This document shows positions 16,845 through 26,826 of a stretch of DNA of 64,000 nt, piece by piece (position 1 is the first letter of the stretch; each line of letters starts with the position of its first letter). Under the pieces are notes generated by a model. That model searched no databases and had not been told where the DNA came from. It was given only the letters and a program-made list of their open reading frames with translations. The position numbers and the translations under genes are program-made. This stretch comes from JBBROS01 sp965199595 (GTDB lineage: Bacteria; Pseudomonadota; Alphaproteobacteria; Acetobacterales; Acetobacteraceae): the NCBI GenBank assembly GCA_965199595.1, contig OZ241182.1, positions 2,108,001-2,172,000 on the forward strand, read 5' to 3'.

Positions 16845-17126
16845 TCAGCGCCAGGGCTCGGCCTCCAGGCCCCGCAGCCAGGCGCGAGCCGCCGCATAGG
16901 GCCGGGTCAGCCCGAACCGGTCCATCTGCGCCTCCCACGCGACGGCGGCATCGTGCAGCTGGGCCGCACCAGGCACGTCCGGCAGCGACTCCGTCCATTG
17001 CCGCAGCGGGGCAGCGCCCAGCAGGACGCCGACCAGCAGCCCGACCAGCAACAGCCGCAGCGCCTGCCGCGCGGCGCCCCCGGTGCCAAGGGCCTGAACA
17101 CGATGATCTGCGCCCGGGACCAGCAT
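16845..17126 (-). CDS. 93-residue single-helix membrane protein coupled to MBOAT
   Basis: The ATG overlaps the MBOAT stop in a TGATG, which decides the start. The protein has a short N-terminal region and one membrane helix at about residues 22-40 (ALRLLLVGLLVGVLLGA). A periplasmic domain of about 50 residues follows, with several Trp (LRQWTESLPDVP, AARAWLRGLEAEPWR). I do not recognise a family. Its tight coupling suggests an accessory subunit of the O-acylation system, analogous in position to the small membrane partners of other MBOAT acyltransferases. Confidence 0.7.
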   Translation of the reverse strand: MLVPGADHRVQALGTGGAARQALRLLLVGLLVGVLLGAAPLRQWTESLPDVPGAAQLHDAAVAWEAQMDRFGLTRPYAAARAWLRGLEAEPWR

Positions 17127-18535
17127 CAGAACCGGAAATAGATGAAAGGCGCCACGCCCTCGGGCCCCAGCGCGTCGATCGCCACCACCGCCGCCCCGGC
17201 CAGCGCCGCGACGCCCCACCAGCGCAAGCCCCGCAGCAGCGCCGCGATGCGCTGCACCAGGTCCCGCGGCACCGCATGCATCAGCAGGCCGAGCAGGATC
17301 AGCCCCAGGGTGAAGGGCGTCGCCTGCTGCACCGGGCCTTCCAGCCGGAACAGCTGCGCAAGGTAGAGCATCACGGTCTCAAAGCTGTCAGCGCGGAAGA
17401 ATAGCCAGGCGAAACAGACGAAGTGAAAGGTCAGCAGCACCGCAACCACATGCCCAGCCCAGCCGCGGAACAACCGCAGCGGCTGCATGGCCCGGCCCAC
17501 CACCAGCCCACCGCCGTGCAGCGCGCCCCAGGCAACGAACTTCCACGCTGCCCCATGCCAGATGCCGCCCAGCAGCATGGTGATCATGAGGTTCGCCACG
17601 GTGCGCACCGGCCCGTGCCGGCTGCCGCCCAGCGGCTTGTACAGATAGTCCCGCAACCAGGAACTGAGCGAGATATGCCAGCGCCGCCAGAAGTCCTGCA
17701 GGTTCACCGCGCGGTAGGGCTGATCGAAATTCGGCGGAAAGGCGTAGCCCAGCAGCGCCGCCACGCCGATGGCGATATCGGTATAGGCGCTGAAGTCGCA
17801 GTAGATCTGCACGGCATAGCCATAGGCCGCCAGCAGCAGATCGAGCGACGCGGCATGGCCAGGGTCGGCGAACACCGGATCCACCAGGTCGGTCGCGAGA
17901 TAGTTCGCCACGACCACCTTCTTGAACAGGCCACCCACGATCAGCAGCAGCGCCGGCACCGGGTCGAACCGCCGCGTGGTGGGTGCATAGAGCTGCGGCA
18001 GGAAGAACGATGCCCGCACGATCGGCCCGGCCACCAGCTGCGGGAAGAACGAGATGTACAGCAGCATGTCCTCCAGCCGTCGGCATACCGCGACCTGGCT
18101 GCGATACACGTCCACCACATAGCTGATGCCGTGGAAGGTGAAGAACGAGATCCCGACCGGCAGGATGAACTCCATGAACGGCATCTCGCGCGCCAGGCCC
18201 AGGCGGTGCAGCAGGACGTTCATCGATTCGACGAAGAAGTCCGCATACTTGAACAATCCCAGCAGCAGCAGGTGCCCGGCCACCGCCACGGCCACCACCG
18301 CCTTGCGTGCACCCGTGCCTCGCAGCCGGCCCAGCACCAGCCCGGCGCCATAGGTCCATAGGGTGCTGCCGGCCAGCAGAACGCAGAACCGCCAATCCCA
18401 TTGCGCATAGAAATAGTAGCTGGCCAGCACGAGGAACCGCTTGCGCCAGCCATGCGCCCTGGGGCCGTCGATGGCGGCGAGCACCACGACGACCACGGTG
18501 AAGAACAGCAGGAAGCCGAGCGTCGGGAACAGCAT
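17126..18535 (-). CDS. MBOAT family O-acyltransferase (AlgI/PatA-like)
   Basis: This 469-residue polytopic membrane protein has the MBOAT signatures DFWRRWHISLSSWLRDYLY (His287) and GGIWHGAAWKF with the invariant catalytic His327. Family members move acetyl groups across the inner membrane for O-acetylation of alginate, cellulose or peptidoglycan. It shares one-base TGATG overlaps with the SGNH gene upstream and the 93-residue gene downstream. This indicates one translationally coupled operon with two SGNH proteins. Confidence 0.93.
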   Translation of the reverse strand: MLFPTLGFLLFFTVVVVVLAAIDGPRAHGWRKRFLVLASYYFYAQWDWRFCVLLAGSTLWTYGAGLVLGRLRGTGARKAVVAVAVAGHLLLLGLFKYADFFVESMNVLLHRLGLAREMPFMEFILPVGISFFTFHGISYVVDVYRSQVAVCRRLEDMLLYISFFPQLVAGPIVRASFFLPQLYAPTTRRFDPVPALLLIVGGLFKKVVVANYLATDLVDPVFADPGHAASLDLLLAAYGYAVQIYCDFSAYTDIAIGVAALLGYAFPPNFDQPYRAVNLQDFWRRWHISLSSWLRDYLYKPLGGSRHGPVRTVANLMITMLLGGIWHGAAWKFVAWGALHGGGLVVGRAMQPLRLFRGWAGHVVAVLLTFHFVCFAWLFFRADSFETVMLYLAQLFRLEGPVQQATPFTLGLILLGLLMHAVPRDLVQRIAALLRGLRWWGVAALAGAAVVAIDALGPEGVAPFIYFRF

Positions 18536-19737
18536 CAGCCGCGCCGGGTGCCGCGCGTCAGCTCATCGAACAGCAGTTCCGCCGTCGCGCGATAGCCGGG
18601 CCGGAACAGGTGCACCAGGTCGGGCGCGGCCTGCGGCGGTTCCGTGCGGGACATGGGCAGGATGCTGCAGGCCCCGCCCATGGCCGCCGACCAGTCCCAG
18701 CTTGCCACGCCGGCCGCTGCCGCGAGCTGCTGCTGGGTCTGACGCACCATGCCGAGGCGCGGCGGCGCCGCGTAGTTCACGCGATCGCCTGGACGCGGCG
18801 GGCATGGCTCACCCTCGGCATCCGCCCCCATGCGCCGCGCGCCGTCGGGTGGCAGCACCACCATCACCGATGCGGCGGGCACCAGGCTTCGCACGGCTTG
18901 CAGGCGGTCGCGGTACAGGGCGCGGTATTCGGCAGGTTCGGTGGTGTCCTTGAACCCCTCATTTGTGCCGAAGGCCAGCACGACCAGGCTGGGGTCCAGC
19001 GCACGGACCTCGCTGGCCACCAGCGCCGGAGTCCATTGCGCCGTTATCCCCACGGTGGCGCCGATGGTGCCCAGGTTGCTCCAGCTGACCCCCGGCCGTG
19101 CGCTGCGCAGCCGCAGGCCCAGCAGGTCCACCGGACCATCGCCGCGCGTGCTCAGGGTGAGCATCCGCGCCGCCGGAGCCGCCGGGGCCTCACGCCACAA
19201 CGGCCCGGCGCCGCCCGTGGCGATGCTCATCTGCGCCCCGGTGTCGAACACCAGGTCGATGGTGCCGCCGCCCGGCTGGGCCAGCGCGTCCACCGAGACA
19301 TGCGCGAGCCCGCCGGGCTCGTCGACGCGCACCGTCATGCCCGCGGGCCCGGCGGCGTGCTGCCGCAGCAGCGCCAGGCCGAACGGCCCCTCCGCACCAT
19401 CATAGGCCGAGCGCTGAGACCAGCCTTCCGCCGTGACGCTGATCCGCGATGGGCGGTAATACTTGAACGGGATGCCGGGCGGGATCAGCCCGCGCCCGCC
19501 ATCGCCGAAGCGCGCCTGCATCATCTCGCGCAGGCGGGAGCTGAATCCGTCGTTGGCGGTGTGGCTGTCGCCGATCTGCAACACCGCGACATGGCTGCGC
19601 CGGCCCGCCTGCAGCGCCGCCAGCGCCGCGTGGAACGCGGTCAGGCCGCTGGCGCCGGCCGCCTCGGTCTCGCGCGGCGGCATCGGCGTGCATCCCGCCG
19701 CAAGCGCCCCCAGCAACAGCGCCCGGCGTGGCGTCAT
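18535..19737 (-). CDS. SGNH-fold lipoprotein, putative O-acetyltransferase/esterase
   Basis: The 400-residue protein has a short lipoprotein signal with lipobox LAAGC (Cys16). The SGNH block I is IGDSHTANDG (Ser58), block III is FGTNEG and block V is DLVHLF (Asp373, His376). The GDSH form of block I recalls PatB/Ape1-type peptidoglycan O-acetyl enzymes. A middle beta-rich insertion (about 130-215) may bind carbohydrate. Adjacent to MBOAT, it likely transfers or removes acetyl groups in the periplasm. The direction and the polymer are not readable from sequence. Confidence 0.82.
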   Translation of the reverse strand: MTPRRALLLGALAAGCTPMPPRETEAAGASGLTAFHAALAALQAGRRSHVAVLQIGDSHTANDGFSSRLREMMQARFGDGGRGLIPPGIPFKYYRPSRISVTAEGWSQRSAYDGAEGPFGLALLRQHAAGPAGMTVRVDEPGGLAHVSVDALAQPGGGTIDLVFDTGAQMSIATGGAGPLWREAPAAPAARMLTLSTRGDGPVDLLGLRLRSARPGVSWSNLGTIGATVGITAQWTPALVASEVRALDPSLVVLAFGTNEGFKDTTEPAEYRALYRDRLQAVRSLVPAASVMVVLPPDGARRMGADAEGEPCPPRPGDRVNYAAPPRLGMVRQTQQQLAAAAGVASWDWSAAMGGACSILPMSRTEPPQAAPDLVHLFRPGYRATAELLFDELTRGTRRG

Positions 19738-20468
19738 GCGGCGATGATCCCGTCCAGCACGTGCTTCGCGACCAGTTCATAGCCGGCCGGGGTGAAATGA
19801 ATTCCGTCATCCAGCCGCAGGCGTTCCATCCTGCCGTCCAGCATGCGGGTATAGGCCTGAAAACGCCCGGACGGATCCGCCGCCACCGTCCAGAGCGGGT
19901 CGAACCGGATTGCGGGATGTTGCGGGTTCGCGGCACTCACCTCGCCCGCGACCGCGAGATAGAGCGTGTTCAGCCACTCCATATCCCCGCTGTAGCGCGC
20001 ATCACGGCACACCGGCTGGCCCAGCCACACGACATGCATCTGGGCCGTGATCATCGTCGTCATCATGCGGGTGAGCCGCTCGCGGTAATCGGCCTCCCAG
20101 GCCGGGCTGCGGAACGGGATGGTGGGGGCGTTGGCCGGCCGCAACGGCAGGCGGTCATTGCCGCCGAACAGACAGACGGCGATGGGCGCCGGCGGCTGCA
20201 CGGTGGCGGCATATTCCACGATGGCGGCGGGCCAGTCGAAGGTGGGCTGACTGATCGCGGTGCCGGGCTTGGTGCGGTTCACCAAGCTGAGCCCCAGCTC
20301 CGGCTGCTTCCGCGCGACCCGGCGCAGCCCGCCCAGCAGCCCCTCCGCCTGGCTGTCACCGAACACGGTCAGCACGCCGACCGGCTGTCCGGCGGCGCCG
20401 CACGCCAGAATGGCGGCGGCCCCGCCCAGCAGCGCACGACGCCCCACTCCAACCGCATCCCGCTGCAT
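19734..20468 (-). CDS. Second SGNH/GDSL hydrolase-like protein of the O-acylation operon
   Basis: This 244-residue secreted protein carries a signal region (about 1-27), block I FGDSQAEGL (Ser39), block III FGGNDRL and block V DGIHFTPAGY (Asp221, His224). I chose the ATG at 20468 with AAGAGG just upstream; a GTG two codons earlier is possible. It overlaps the next SGNH gene by 4 nt (ATGA). It is the first gene of the SGNH-SGNH-MBOAT-small protein operon, and its substrate is unknown. Confidence 0.8.
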   Translation of the reverse strand: MQRDAVGVGRRALLGGAAAILACGAAGQPVGVLTVFGDSQAEGLLGGLRRVARKQPELGLSLVNRTKPGTAISQPTFDWPAAIVEYAATVQPPAPIAVCLFGGNDRLPLRPANAPTIPFRSPAWEADYRERLTRMMTTMITAQMHVVWLGQPVCRDARYSGDMEWLNTLYLAVAGEVSAANPQHPAIRFDPLWTVAADPSGRFQAYTRMLDGRMERLRLDDGIHFTPAGYELVAKHVLDGIIAA

Positions 20469-20558
20469 GGCCACCTCTTAGGATCACGCCACCGTGTACA
20501 CCGTTTCAGGCGGCGTGTGAACTGCACCTGCTAAGGGCATGGGCCTGTTCAGAAGCAT

Positions 20559-21848
<1,290 letters not shown>

Positions 21849-21852
21849 TTCG

Positions 21853-23004
21853 CTACTCCGATGTCAGTGCGACGGCTGAGCCACCGCGCAGGATGTGGGT
21901 ACAGTGCAGCCGCACCGCCTCGTCGGCCGGCACGGGGTCGTCGGCCAGGGCAGGCACGGTGGCATAGCCCTGCGACCGCAGCAGCCCGCCCTGCTCCGCC
22001 GTGGTGCCCCAGGGCAGGAAGGCCCGGGGCCGCGGCGCAGGCGCGGGGCAGACGCGAAGGATGGCATCGGGGTAGAGCGTGAGCCCGGTCGCCGGCTCGT
22101 TCTCGTTGGAGACGTAGCGGCCGCCGCGCCCCATCTCCTCGGCCCGGCCCATCGCGAAGATCGCGACGCACAGGCCGCTGTGATAGCGGAACGCCCGGAA
22201 CTCCAGCGGGTCGAGCGTCAGCCGCAGACCGGGGGCACGGGCGCGGATCACGTCGATGGTGGCGCGCAGCCGGTCCCGCAACGCCGCCGGGCCCGGGCCG
22301 AGCCGCGCCCTGTCCAGCACCGCCATCGCGGAGGCGACCGGCCCTGCGGCCAGCAGCAGCTCCGTCAGCAGGGCCGCGATGGGGCCACCATGCTTCGTGA
22401 CCCCGGCGGCATCCTTGCGGTCCAATGCCCGGCTCAGGGCGACGCGGGCCTCCCCGATGATCCCTGCATCCTCCAGCAGGGCTGGCGCGAAGGTGGGCAT
22501 GGTCAGGTCGAAGCTCAACCGTGCGACGCCCACGGCGGTCAGCGCCTCGGCGGCCAGCAGCACCATCTCGGCATCGGCGGCCGGGCTGTCGGGGCCGATC
22601 AGCTCGATGCCGGCCTGGGCCACCTGGCGGTTGGGGTCGATCTGGCTGCCGCGCACCCGCAGGCATTGCCCGGCATAGGAAAGCCGCAGCGGCCGGGGCC
22701 GCGCCGCGAGCCGCGTGCTGGCGATGCGCGCGATCTGCGGCGTCATGTCCGCCCGCAGGCCGAGCATGCGATGCGTGTCGGGGTCCATGATGCGAAAGGT
22801 CATATCCGCCATCGCCGCCCCGGTGCCGGCCAGCAGCCCGTCGGCGAACTCCACCAGCGGCGGCTTCACCCGCTCGTAGCCGTGGCTCGCAAACACCTTC
22901 ATCAGCCGCCCGACCGCAACCGCCTCCGCCTCCGCCTCCGAGGGGAGCAGGTCCACCACGCCGGTGGGCAGCAGCGCGAGGCTGGGAGGGGGATCGTCTG
23001 TCAT
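21853..23004 (-). CDS. hisZ: ATP phosphoribosyltransferase regulatory subunit
   Basis: This is a catalytically inactive histidyl-tRNA-synthetase-like protein that makes an octamer with short-form HisG to start histidine synthesis. The 383-residue sequence has class II synthetase-like segments: VVDLLPSEAEAE, RADMTPQIARIA (motif 2-like) and GGRYVSNENEPATG. It lacks an anticodon-binding domain. The divergence of catalytic motifs favours HisZ over HisS. hisG is not in the window. Confidence 0.92.
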   Translation of the reverse strand: MTDDPPPSLALLPTGVVDLLPSEAEAEAVAVGRLMKVFASHGYERVKPPLVEFADGLLAGTGAAMADMTFRIMDPDTHRMLGLRADMTPQIARIASTRLAARPRPLRLSYAGQCLRVRGSQIDPNRQVAQAGIELIGPDSPAADAEMVLLAAEALTAVGVARLSFDLTMPTFAPALLEDAGIIGEARVALSRALDRKDAAGVTKHGGPIAALLTELLLAAGPVASAMAVLDRARLGPGPAALRDRLRATIDVIRARAPGLRLTLDPLEFRAFRYHSGLCVAIFAMGRAEEMGRGGRYVSNENEPATGLTLYPDAILRVCPAPAPRPRAFLPWGTTAEQGGLLRSQGYATVPALADDPVPADEAVRLHCTHILRGGSAVALTSE

Positions 23005-23056
23005 GGCGGCGACCTTCTAGCCCAGAAGTTCGCGGTCGTCGCCTGACCGCGTGCCA

Positions 23057-24235
23057 TCACGGCCTGATCTGCGCATAGGCCCAGTCCAGCCAGGGCAGCA
23101 GCGCCTCGATATCCGCGGTCTCCACGGTGGCGCCGCCCCAGATCCGCAGGCCGGGCGGGGCGTCGCGATACGGTGCCAGGTCGTTGCCCGCGCCCTGCTG
23201 CTCCACCACACTCGCCAGCCGCTTGGCCGCCGTGTTCTGCGCCAGGGCGTCCAGCGCCGTGAACCAGGGTGCGGTGATCCGCAGGCAGATGGAGGTGCAG
23301 GACCGGGCCGCGGCATCCTCCGCCAGGAACGCCGCCCAATCCGATCGCGCCACCCAGGCCGCGACCGCCGCGAGGTTCGCCTCGCTCCGCCGGATCAGGC
23401 CCGGCAGTCCGCCCACCGACTCGGCCCAGCGCAGCCCGTCCAGCGCATCTTCCACGCAGAGCATGCTCGGCGTGTTGATGGTCTCGCCCTTGAAGATGCC
23501 CGCCGCGAGCTTGCCGCCGCTGGTCAGCCGGAACACCTTGGGCATGGGCCAGGGGGGCGTATGGCTCTCCAGCCGGGCCACGGCGCGGGGCGACAGCGCC
23601 AGCATGCCGTGCGCCGCCTCGCCGCCCAGCACCTTCTGCCAGGACCAGGTGACGACATCGAGCTTGTCCCATGGCAGCGCCATGGCGAAGGCGGCGGAGG
23701 TCGCGTCACAGATCACCAGCCCGTCGCGATCCGCGGCAACGAAGTCGGCGTTCGGGAGACGGACGCCGGAGGTGGTGCCGTTCCAGGCCATGACCAGATC
23801 ATGTGCCGGATGGACGGCGGAGAGGTCCGGCAGGCTGCCGTAGGGCGCGGCGAACACGCGGGCGCCACCGAGCTTCAGCTGCTGCACCACGTCGATCGCC
23901 CAGGCCTCGGAGAAGCTCTCGAACGCCAGGATGTCGACGGGACGCGGCCCCAGCAGCGACCACAACGCCATTTCCACCGCCCCGGTGTCGGACCCCGGCA
24001 CGATGCCGATCTTCCAGTCCGCCGGCATGCCCAGGACGGCGTGCGACCGTTCGATCACCTCCGCCAGCCGTGCCTTCAATTCGGGGGCGCGGTGGCTGCG
24101 GCCCAGCAGCGCCCCCTCCAGCGCCGCCAGCGACCAACCCGGCCGCTTGGCGCAGGGACCGGAGGCGAAATCGGTGCATCGGGGACGCGTGACCGGCACC
24201 GGTTGGCCCGGCTCCAGGACTGCACTCTCGTTCAT
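23057..24235 (-). CDS. serC: Phosphoserine aminotransferase
   Basis: This is a PLP enzyme of serine synthesis that converts 3-phosphohydroxypyruvate to phosphoserine. The 392-residue protein is of the long alphaproteobacterial type, with DFASGPCAKRPGW near the N-terminus, the PLP-lysine region VTWSWQKVLGGEAAHG and a C-terminal domain ending EALLPWLDWAYAQIRP. Upstream, GGAAGGAAGAG forms the ribosome-binding site within a hairpin. serA is not adjacent, which differs from many relatives. Confidence 0.94.
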   Translation of the reverse strand: MNESAVLEPGQPVPVTRPRCTDFASGPCAKRPGWSLAALEGALLGRSHRAPELKARLAEVIERSHAVLGMPADWKIGIVPGSDTGAVEMALWSLLGPRPVDILAFESFSEAWAIDVVQQLKLGGARVFAAPYGSLPDLSAVHPAHDLVMAWNGTTSGVRLPNADFVAADRDGLVICDATSAAFAMALPWDKLDVVTWSWQKVLGGEAAHGMLALSPRAVARLESHTPPWPMPKVFRLTSGGKLAAGIFKGETINTPSMLCVEDALDGLRWAESVGGLPGLIRRSEANLAAVAAWVARSDWAAFLAEDAAARSCTSICLRITAPWFTALDALAQNTAAKRLASVVEQQGAGNDLAPYRDAPPGLRIWGGATVETADIEALLPWLDWAYAQIRP

Positions 24236-24240
24236 GTCTG

Positions 24241-24274
24241 CTCTTCCTTCCAGAAGAGAGGCGCCCCAGCGGGG
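24241..24274 (-). ncRNA. Possible serC leader RNA (two hairpins over the RBS)
   Basis: On the minus strand, directly before the serC ATG, two hairpins follow each other. The first has stem CCCC/GGGG with loop GCT (24274-24264). The second has stem CTCTTC/GAAGAG with loop TGGAAG (24258-24241), whose 3' arm and loop contain the Shine-Dalgarno. A conserved serC leader motif is known from alphaproteobacteria. The match here is by position and layout only, not by covariance search. Confidence 0.4.
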
Positions 24275-24386
24275 AGGCGTGGCCCGGCCCCGGTCTACCC
24301 AGGCCGCGGCAGCAAGGCAATCGCCGCATCCCCCTGCACTCGAGCTGCGCCGCCGCCCGGCCCACCCCTAGCCTCTGAGGCGAAAA

Positions 24387-25679
24387 CTAGCTCTCCGCCG
24401 CAGGCTCCGGCACCGCCCGCACCTTGGCAACGCGGCGGCCATCCATCTCCATCACCTCGAACCGCCAGCCGCCGAACACCATCCGGTCCCCCGCCCGCGG
24501 CACCCGGCGCAGCAGCGCCAGCAGCAGCCCGGCGAGCGTGTGATAGCTGCCCTCGCCCGGCAGGTCCGGCAGCTCCAGCCGGGCCTTGATCTCGTCCACC
24601 GGCATGGCGCCGTCCAGCAGCAGCGGCGCATCCGGCTCATCCGGCGCCAGCGGGTCGGGCTTCGGCGTCGCATCCCCCACGATCGCCTCCAGCACGTCGG
24701 CCGCCGTGACCACACCCTCGAAGCTGCCATACTCGTCCATCACCAGCGCCAGGCCGATGGTGTCGGATTTCAGCCGCTCCAGGGCATCGAGCGCCGTCGC
24801 GGCATCCGGGATCACCATGGGCTTCTGCAGGGCGTCGGCGATCGACAGCGCCTCGCCCGAGAGCAGCCGGTTCAGCAGCGTCTTGGCCTGCACCACGCCC
24901 ACCACGTTGTCCACGGAGCCGTCGCACACCACGACCCGGCTGTGCTGCGCCTCCAGCAGCTGCGACGCGATGTCGGCCGTAGGGTCCGCCCGGTCGATCC
25001 AGGCCAGCTCGGTCCGCGGCGTCATGATCGCGCGCACCGGCTTGTCCGCCAGGCGCAGCAGGCGCTCGATCATTGCGCGCTCCTCCGTCTCCACCACGCC
25101 CTGCTCGTGCCCCTCGGCCAGCACGGCCTTCAGCTCTTCCTCCGTCACGCCCTGCCGCTCGTCCTTGCCCTGGCCGAACAGCCGCAGCACCACGCTCGAC
25201 GAGGCACCCAGCAGCCAGACCACCGGCGACCCGATCCGCGCCAGCACGGTGAACGGCCCCGCGATCATCGCCGCGACCCGCTCCGGCTGCCGCAAGGCCA
25301 GCTGCTTCGGCACCAGCTCGCCCAGCACGAGGGTCAGGTAGGTGGTCGAGACGACGACGATGGCCAGGGAGAGGCTGTCCGCGAAGGGCGCGAGGATGGG
25401 CATGGTCTCCAGCCAGTCCTTCAGCCGCGCCGTGAGCCTGGCGCCGCCAAACACGCCGGCCAGCACACTGACCAGCGTGATGCCGATCTGCACCGCCGGC
25501 AGGAAGCGCTGCGGGTCCTCGGACAGCTCCCGCGCCCGGGCCGCGCCGGCCACGCCCTGCCGCTCCAGCACCACCAGCCTGGCCCGGCGCACCGAGACCA
25601 GCGCCAGTTCGCTGAGCGCAAAAATGCCGTTCAGCAGGATGAGGAAGAGGACAATGAGAAGTTCGAGACCGAGACCCAT
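24387..25679 (-). CDS. CNNM/CorC (HlyC-type) membrane protein with CBS domains
   Basis: The 430-residue protein has an N-terminal CNNM transmembrane domain (about 1-190, starting GLGLELLIVLFLILLNGIFA), a pair of CBS domains (about 200-330, IMTPRTELAWID and DEYGSFEGVVTAADVLE) and a C-terminal CorC_HlyC domain (GEGSYHTLAGLLLALL). The family is linked to magnesium and other divalent-ion efflux. The N-terminal start was placed at the ATG that begins the first membrane helix. Confidence 0.92.
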   Translation of the reverse strand: MGLGLELLIVLFLILLNGIFALSELALVSVRRARLVVLERQGVAGAARARELSEDPQRFLPAVQIGITLVSVLAGVFGGARLTARLKDWLETMPILAPFADSLSLAIVVVSTTYLTLVLGELVPKQLALRQPERVAAMIAGPFTVLARIGSPVVWLLGASSSVVLRLFGQGKDERQGVTEEELKAVLAEGHEQGVVETEERAMIERLLRLADKPVRAIMTPRTELAWIDRADPTADIASQLLEAQHSRVVVCDGSVDNVVGVVQAKTLLNRLLSGEALSIADALQKPMVIPDAATALDALERLKSDTIGLALVMDEYGSFEGVVTAADVLEAIVGDATPKPDPLAPDEPDAPLLLDGAMPVDEIKARLELPDLPGEGSYHTLAGLLLALLRRVPRAGDRMVFGGWRFEVMEMDGRRVAKVRAVPEPAAES

Positions 25680-25760
25680 GCGCACTTCTACATCGGATCG
25701 CTCGCAAGTTGCAGGGTCGGCGAAGTTGCAGCGCGCGGCGGGGCGGCCTAACCAGCCTTC

Positions 25761-26240
25761 ATGCGAACTCTCCCGCTGCTCGCCATCCTCCTCGGTGCCG
25801 CCGGTCTGCTCCCGTTCATCGGGACGAGCCTGGGTGCGCTCAGCCTCGATTCGGAGGGCGTGCGCCTGTCTCTGCTGGCGCTGTCCGCCTATGGCGCGGT
25901 AATCCTGTCGTTCCTGGGTGGCGTGCACTGGGGCCTGGGCCTCGCCGCCGGCCCCGGGCAGAGCCCGCGCACGCAGCGGGCGCGGTTCAGCCTGGGTGTC
26001 GTGCCGGCGCTGATCGGGTGGGTGGCGCTGCTCGTTACCTATGTCGGGCTGCCGAAGGCCGGGCTGCTGATCCTGGTCGCCGGCTTCGTCGCGACCACGA
26101 TCGGCGAGGCGCGGGCCACCCGTGCCGGGCTGATGCCGGCGGCCTATATGGGGCTGCGCTGGGTGCTGTCGCTGGTGGTGATCGTCTGCCTGGTCTCGGT
26201 GTGCCTCGTGCAGGCCTTGGGCGGCCGCATCATCCTCTAG
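25761..26240 (+). CDS. DUF3429 family membrane protein
   Basis: This 159-residue integral membrane protein has about five helices. It shows the family-typical pattern GAAGLLPFIG near the N-terminus and YGAVILSFLGGVHWG around residues 45-60. The function is unknown. It is a lone plus-strand gene whose 3' end overlaps the convergent gmk by 11 nt. Confidence 0.8.
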   Translation: MRTLPLLAILLGAAGLLPFIGTSLGALSLDSEGVRLSLLALSAYGAVILSFLGGVHWGLGLAAGPGQSPRTQRARFSLGVVPALIGWVALLVTYVGLPKAGLLILVAGFVATTIGEARATRAGLMPAAYMGLRWVLSLVVIVCLVSVCLVQALGGRIIL

Positions 26241-26826
26241 CGGTTCTGGCGTACCGGGCTTTCCGCAGGATGGAGCGCACCTCGGCCACGGCGGCGTCGA
26301 GGCTCTCGTTGATCACCACGTGCTCGAACTCGCCGAAATGGCTCAGCTCGGCCTGGGCCGCGTCCATCCGCCGCATGATCTCCTCCGGCGAGTCGCCCGC
26401 GCGCGCCTTCAGGCGGTCATGCAGGTGATCGACGCTGGGCGGCATGATGAACACGGAGACGACATCGCCCGGCATCGCGGCGCGCACCAGCCGGTGCCCC
26501 TGCCAATCAATGTCGAAGGCCACGTCCCGCCCCGCTGCCAGCGCCGCCTCGACCGGCGCGCGCGGGGTGCCATAGCTGCGGCCGAACACCCTGGCCCATT
26601 CCAGCATCCCGCCCGCCGCCACCATGGCGTCGAACCCGGCCTGGTCGGTGAAGATGTAATCCACGCCCTGCTGCTCGTCCGGCCGCGGCGCCCGCGTCGT
26701 GGCACTGATCGAGAGGCTCAGACGCGGCTCCATCGCCATCAATCGCCGCAGGATGGTGCTCTTGCCGGCGCCCGAAGGTGCGGACAGCACCAGGCACAGC
26801 CCCCGCGGACCTGGATCATTCGACAT
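26230..26826 (-). CDS. gmk: Guanylate kinase
   Basis: The enzyme phosphorylates GMP to GDP. The 198-residue protein has the P-loop SAPSGAGKST near residue 15, the GMP-binding SISATTRAPRP and the lid segment of usual length. It overlaps the end of yicC by 11 nt, so the two are co-translated, a common pairing. Confidence 0.97.
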   Translation of the reverse strand: MSNDPGPRGLCLVLSAPSGAGKSTILRRLMAMEPRLSLSISATTRAPRPDEQQGVDYIFTDQAGFDAMVAAGGMLEWARVFGRSYGTPRAPVEAALAAGRDVAFDIDWQGHRLVRAAMPGDVVSVFIMPPSVDHLHDRLKARAGDSPEEIMRRMDAAQAELSHFGEFEHVVINESLDAAVAEVRSILRKARYARTARG

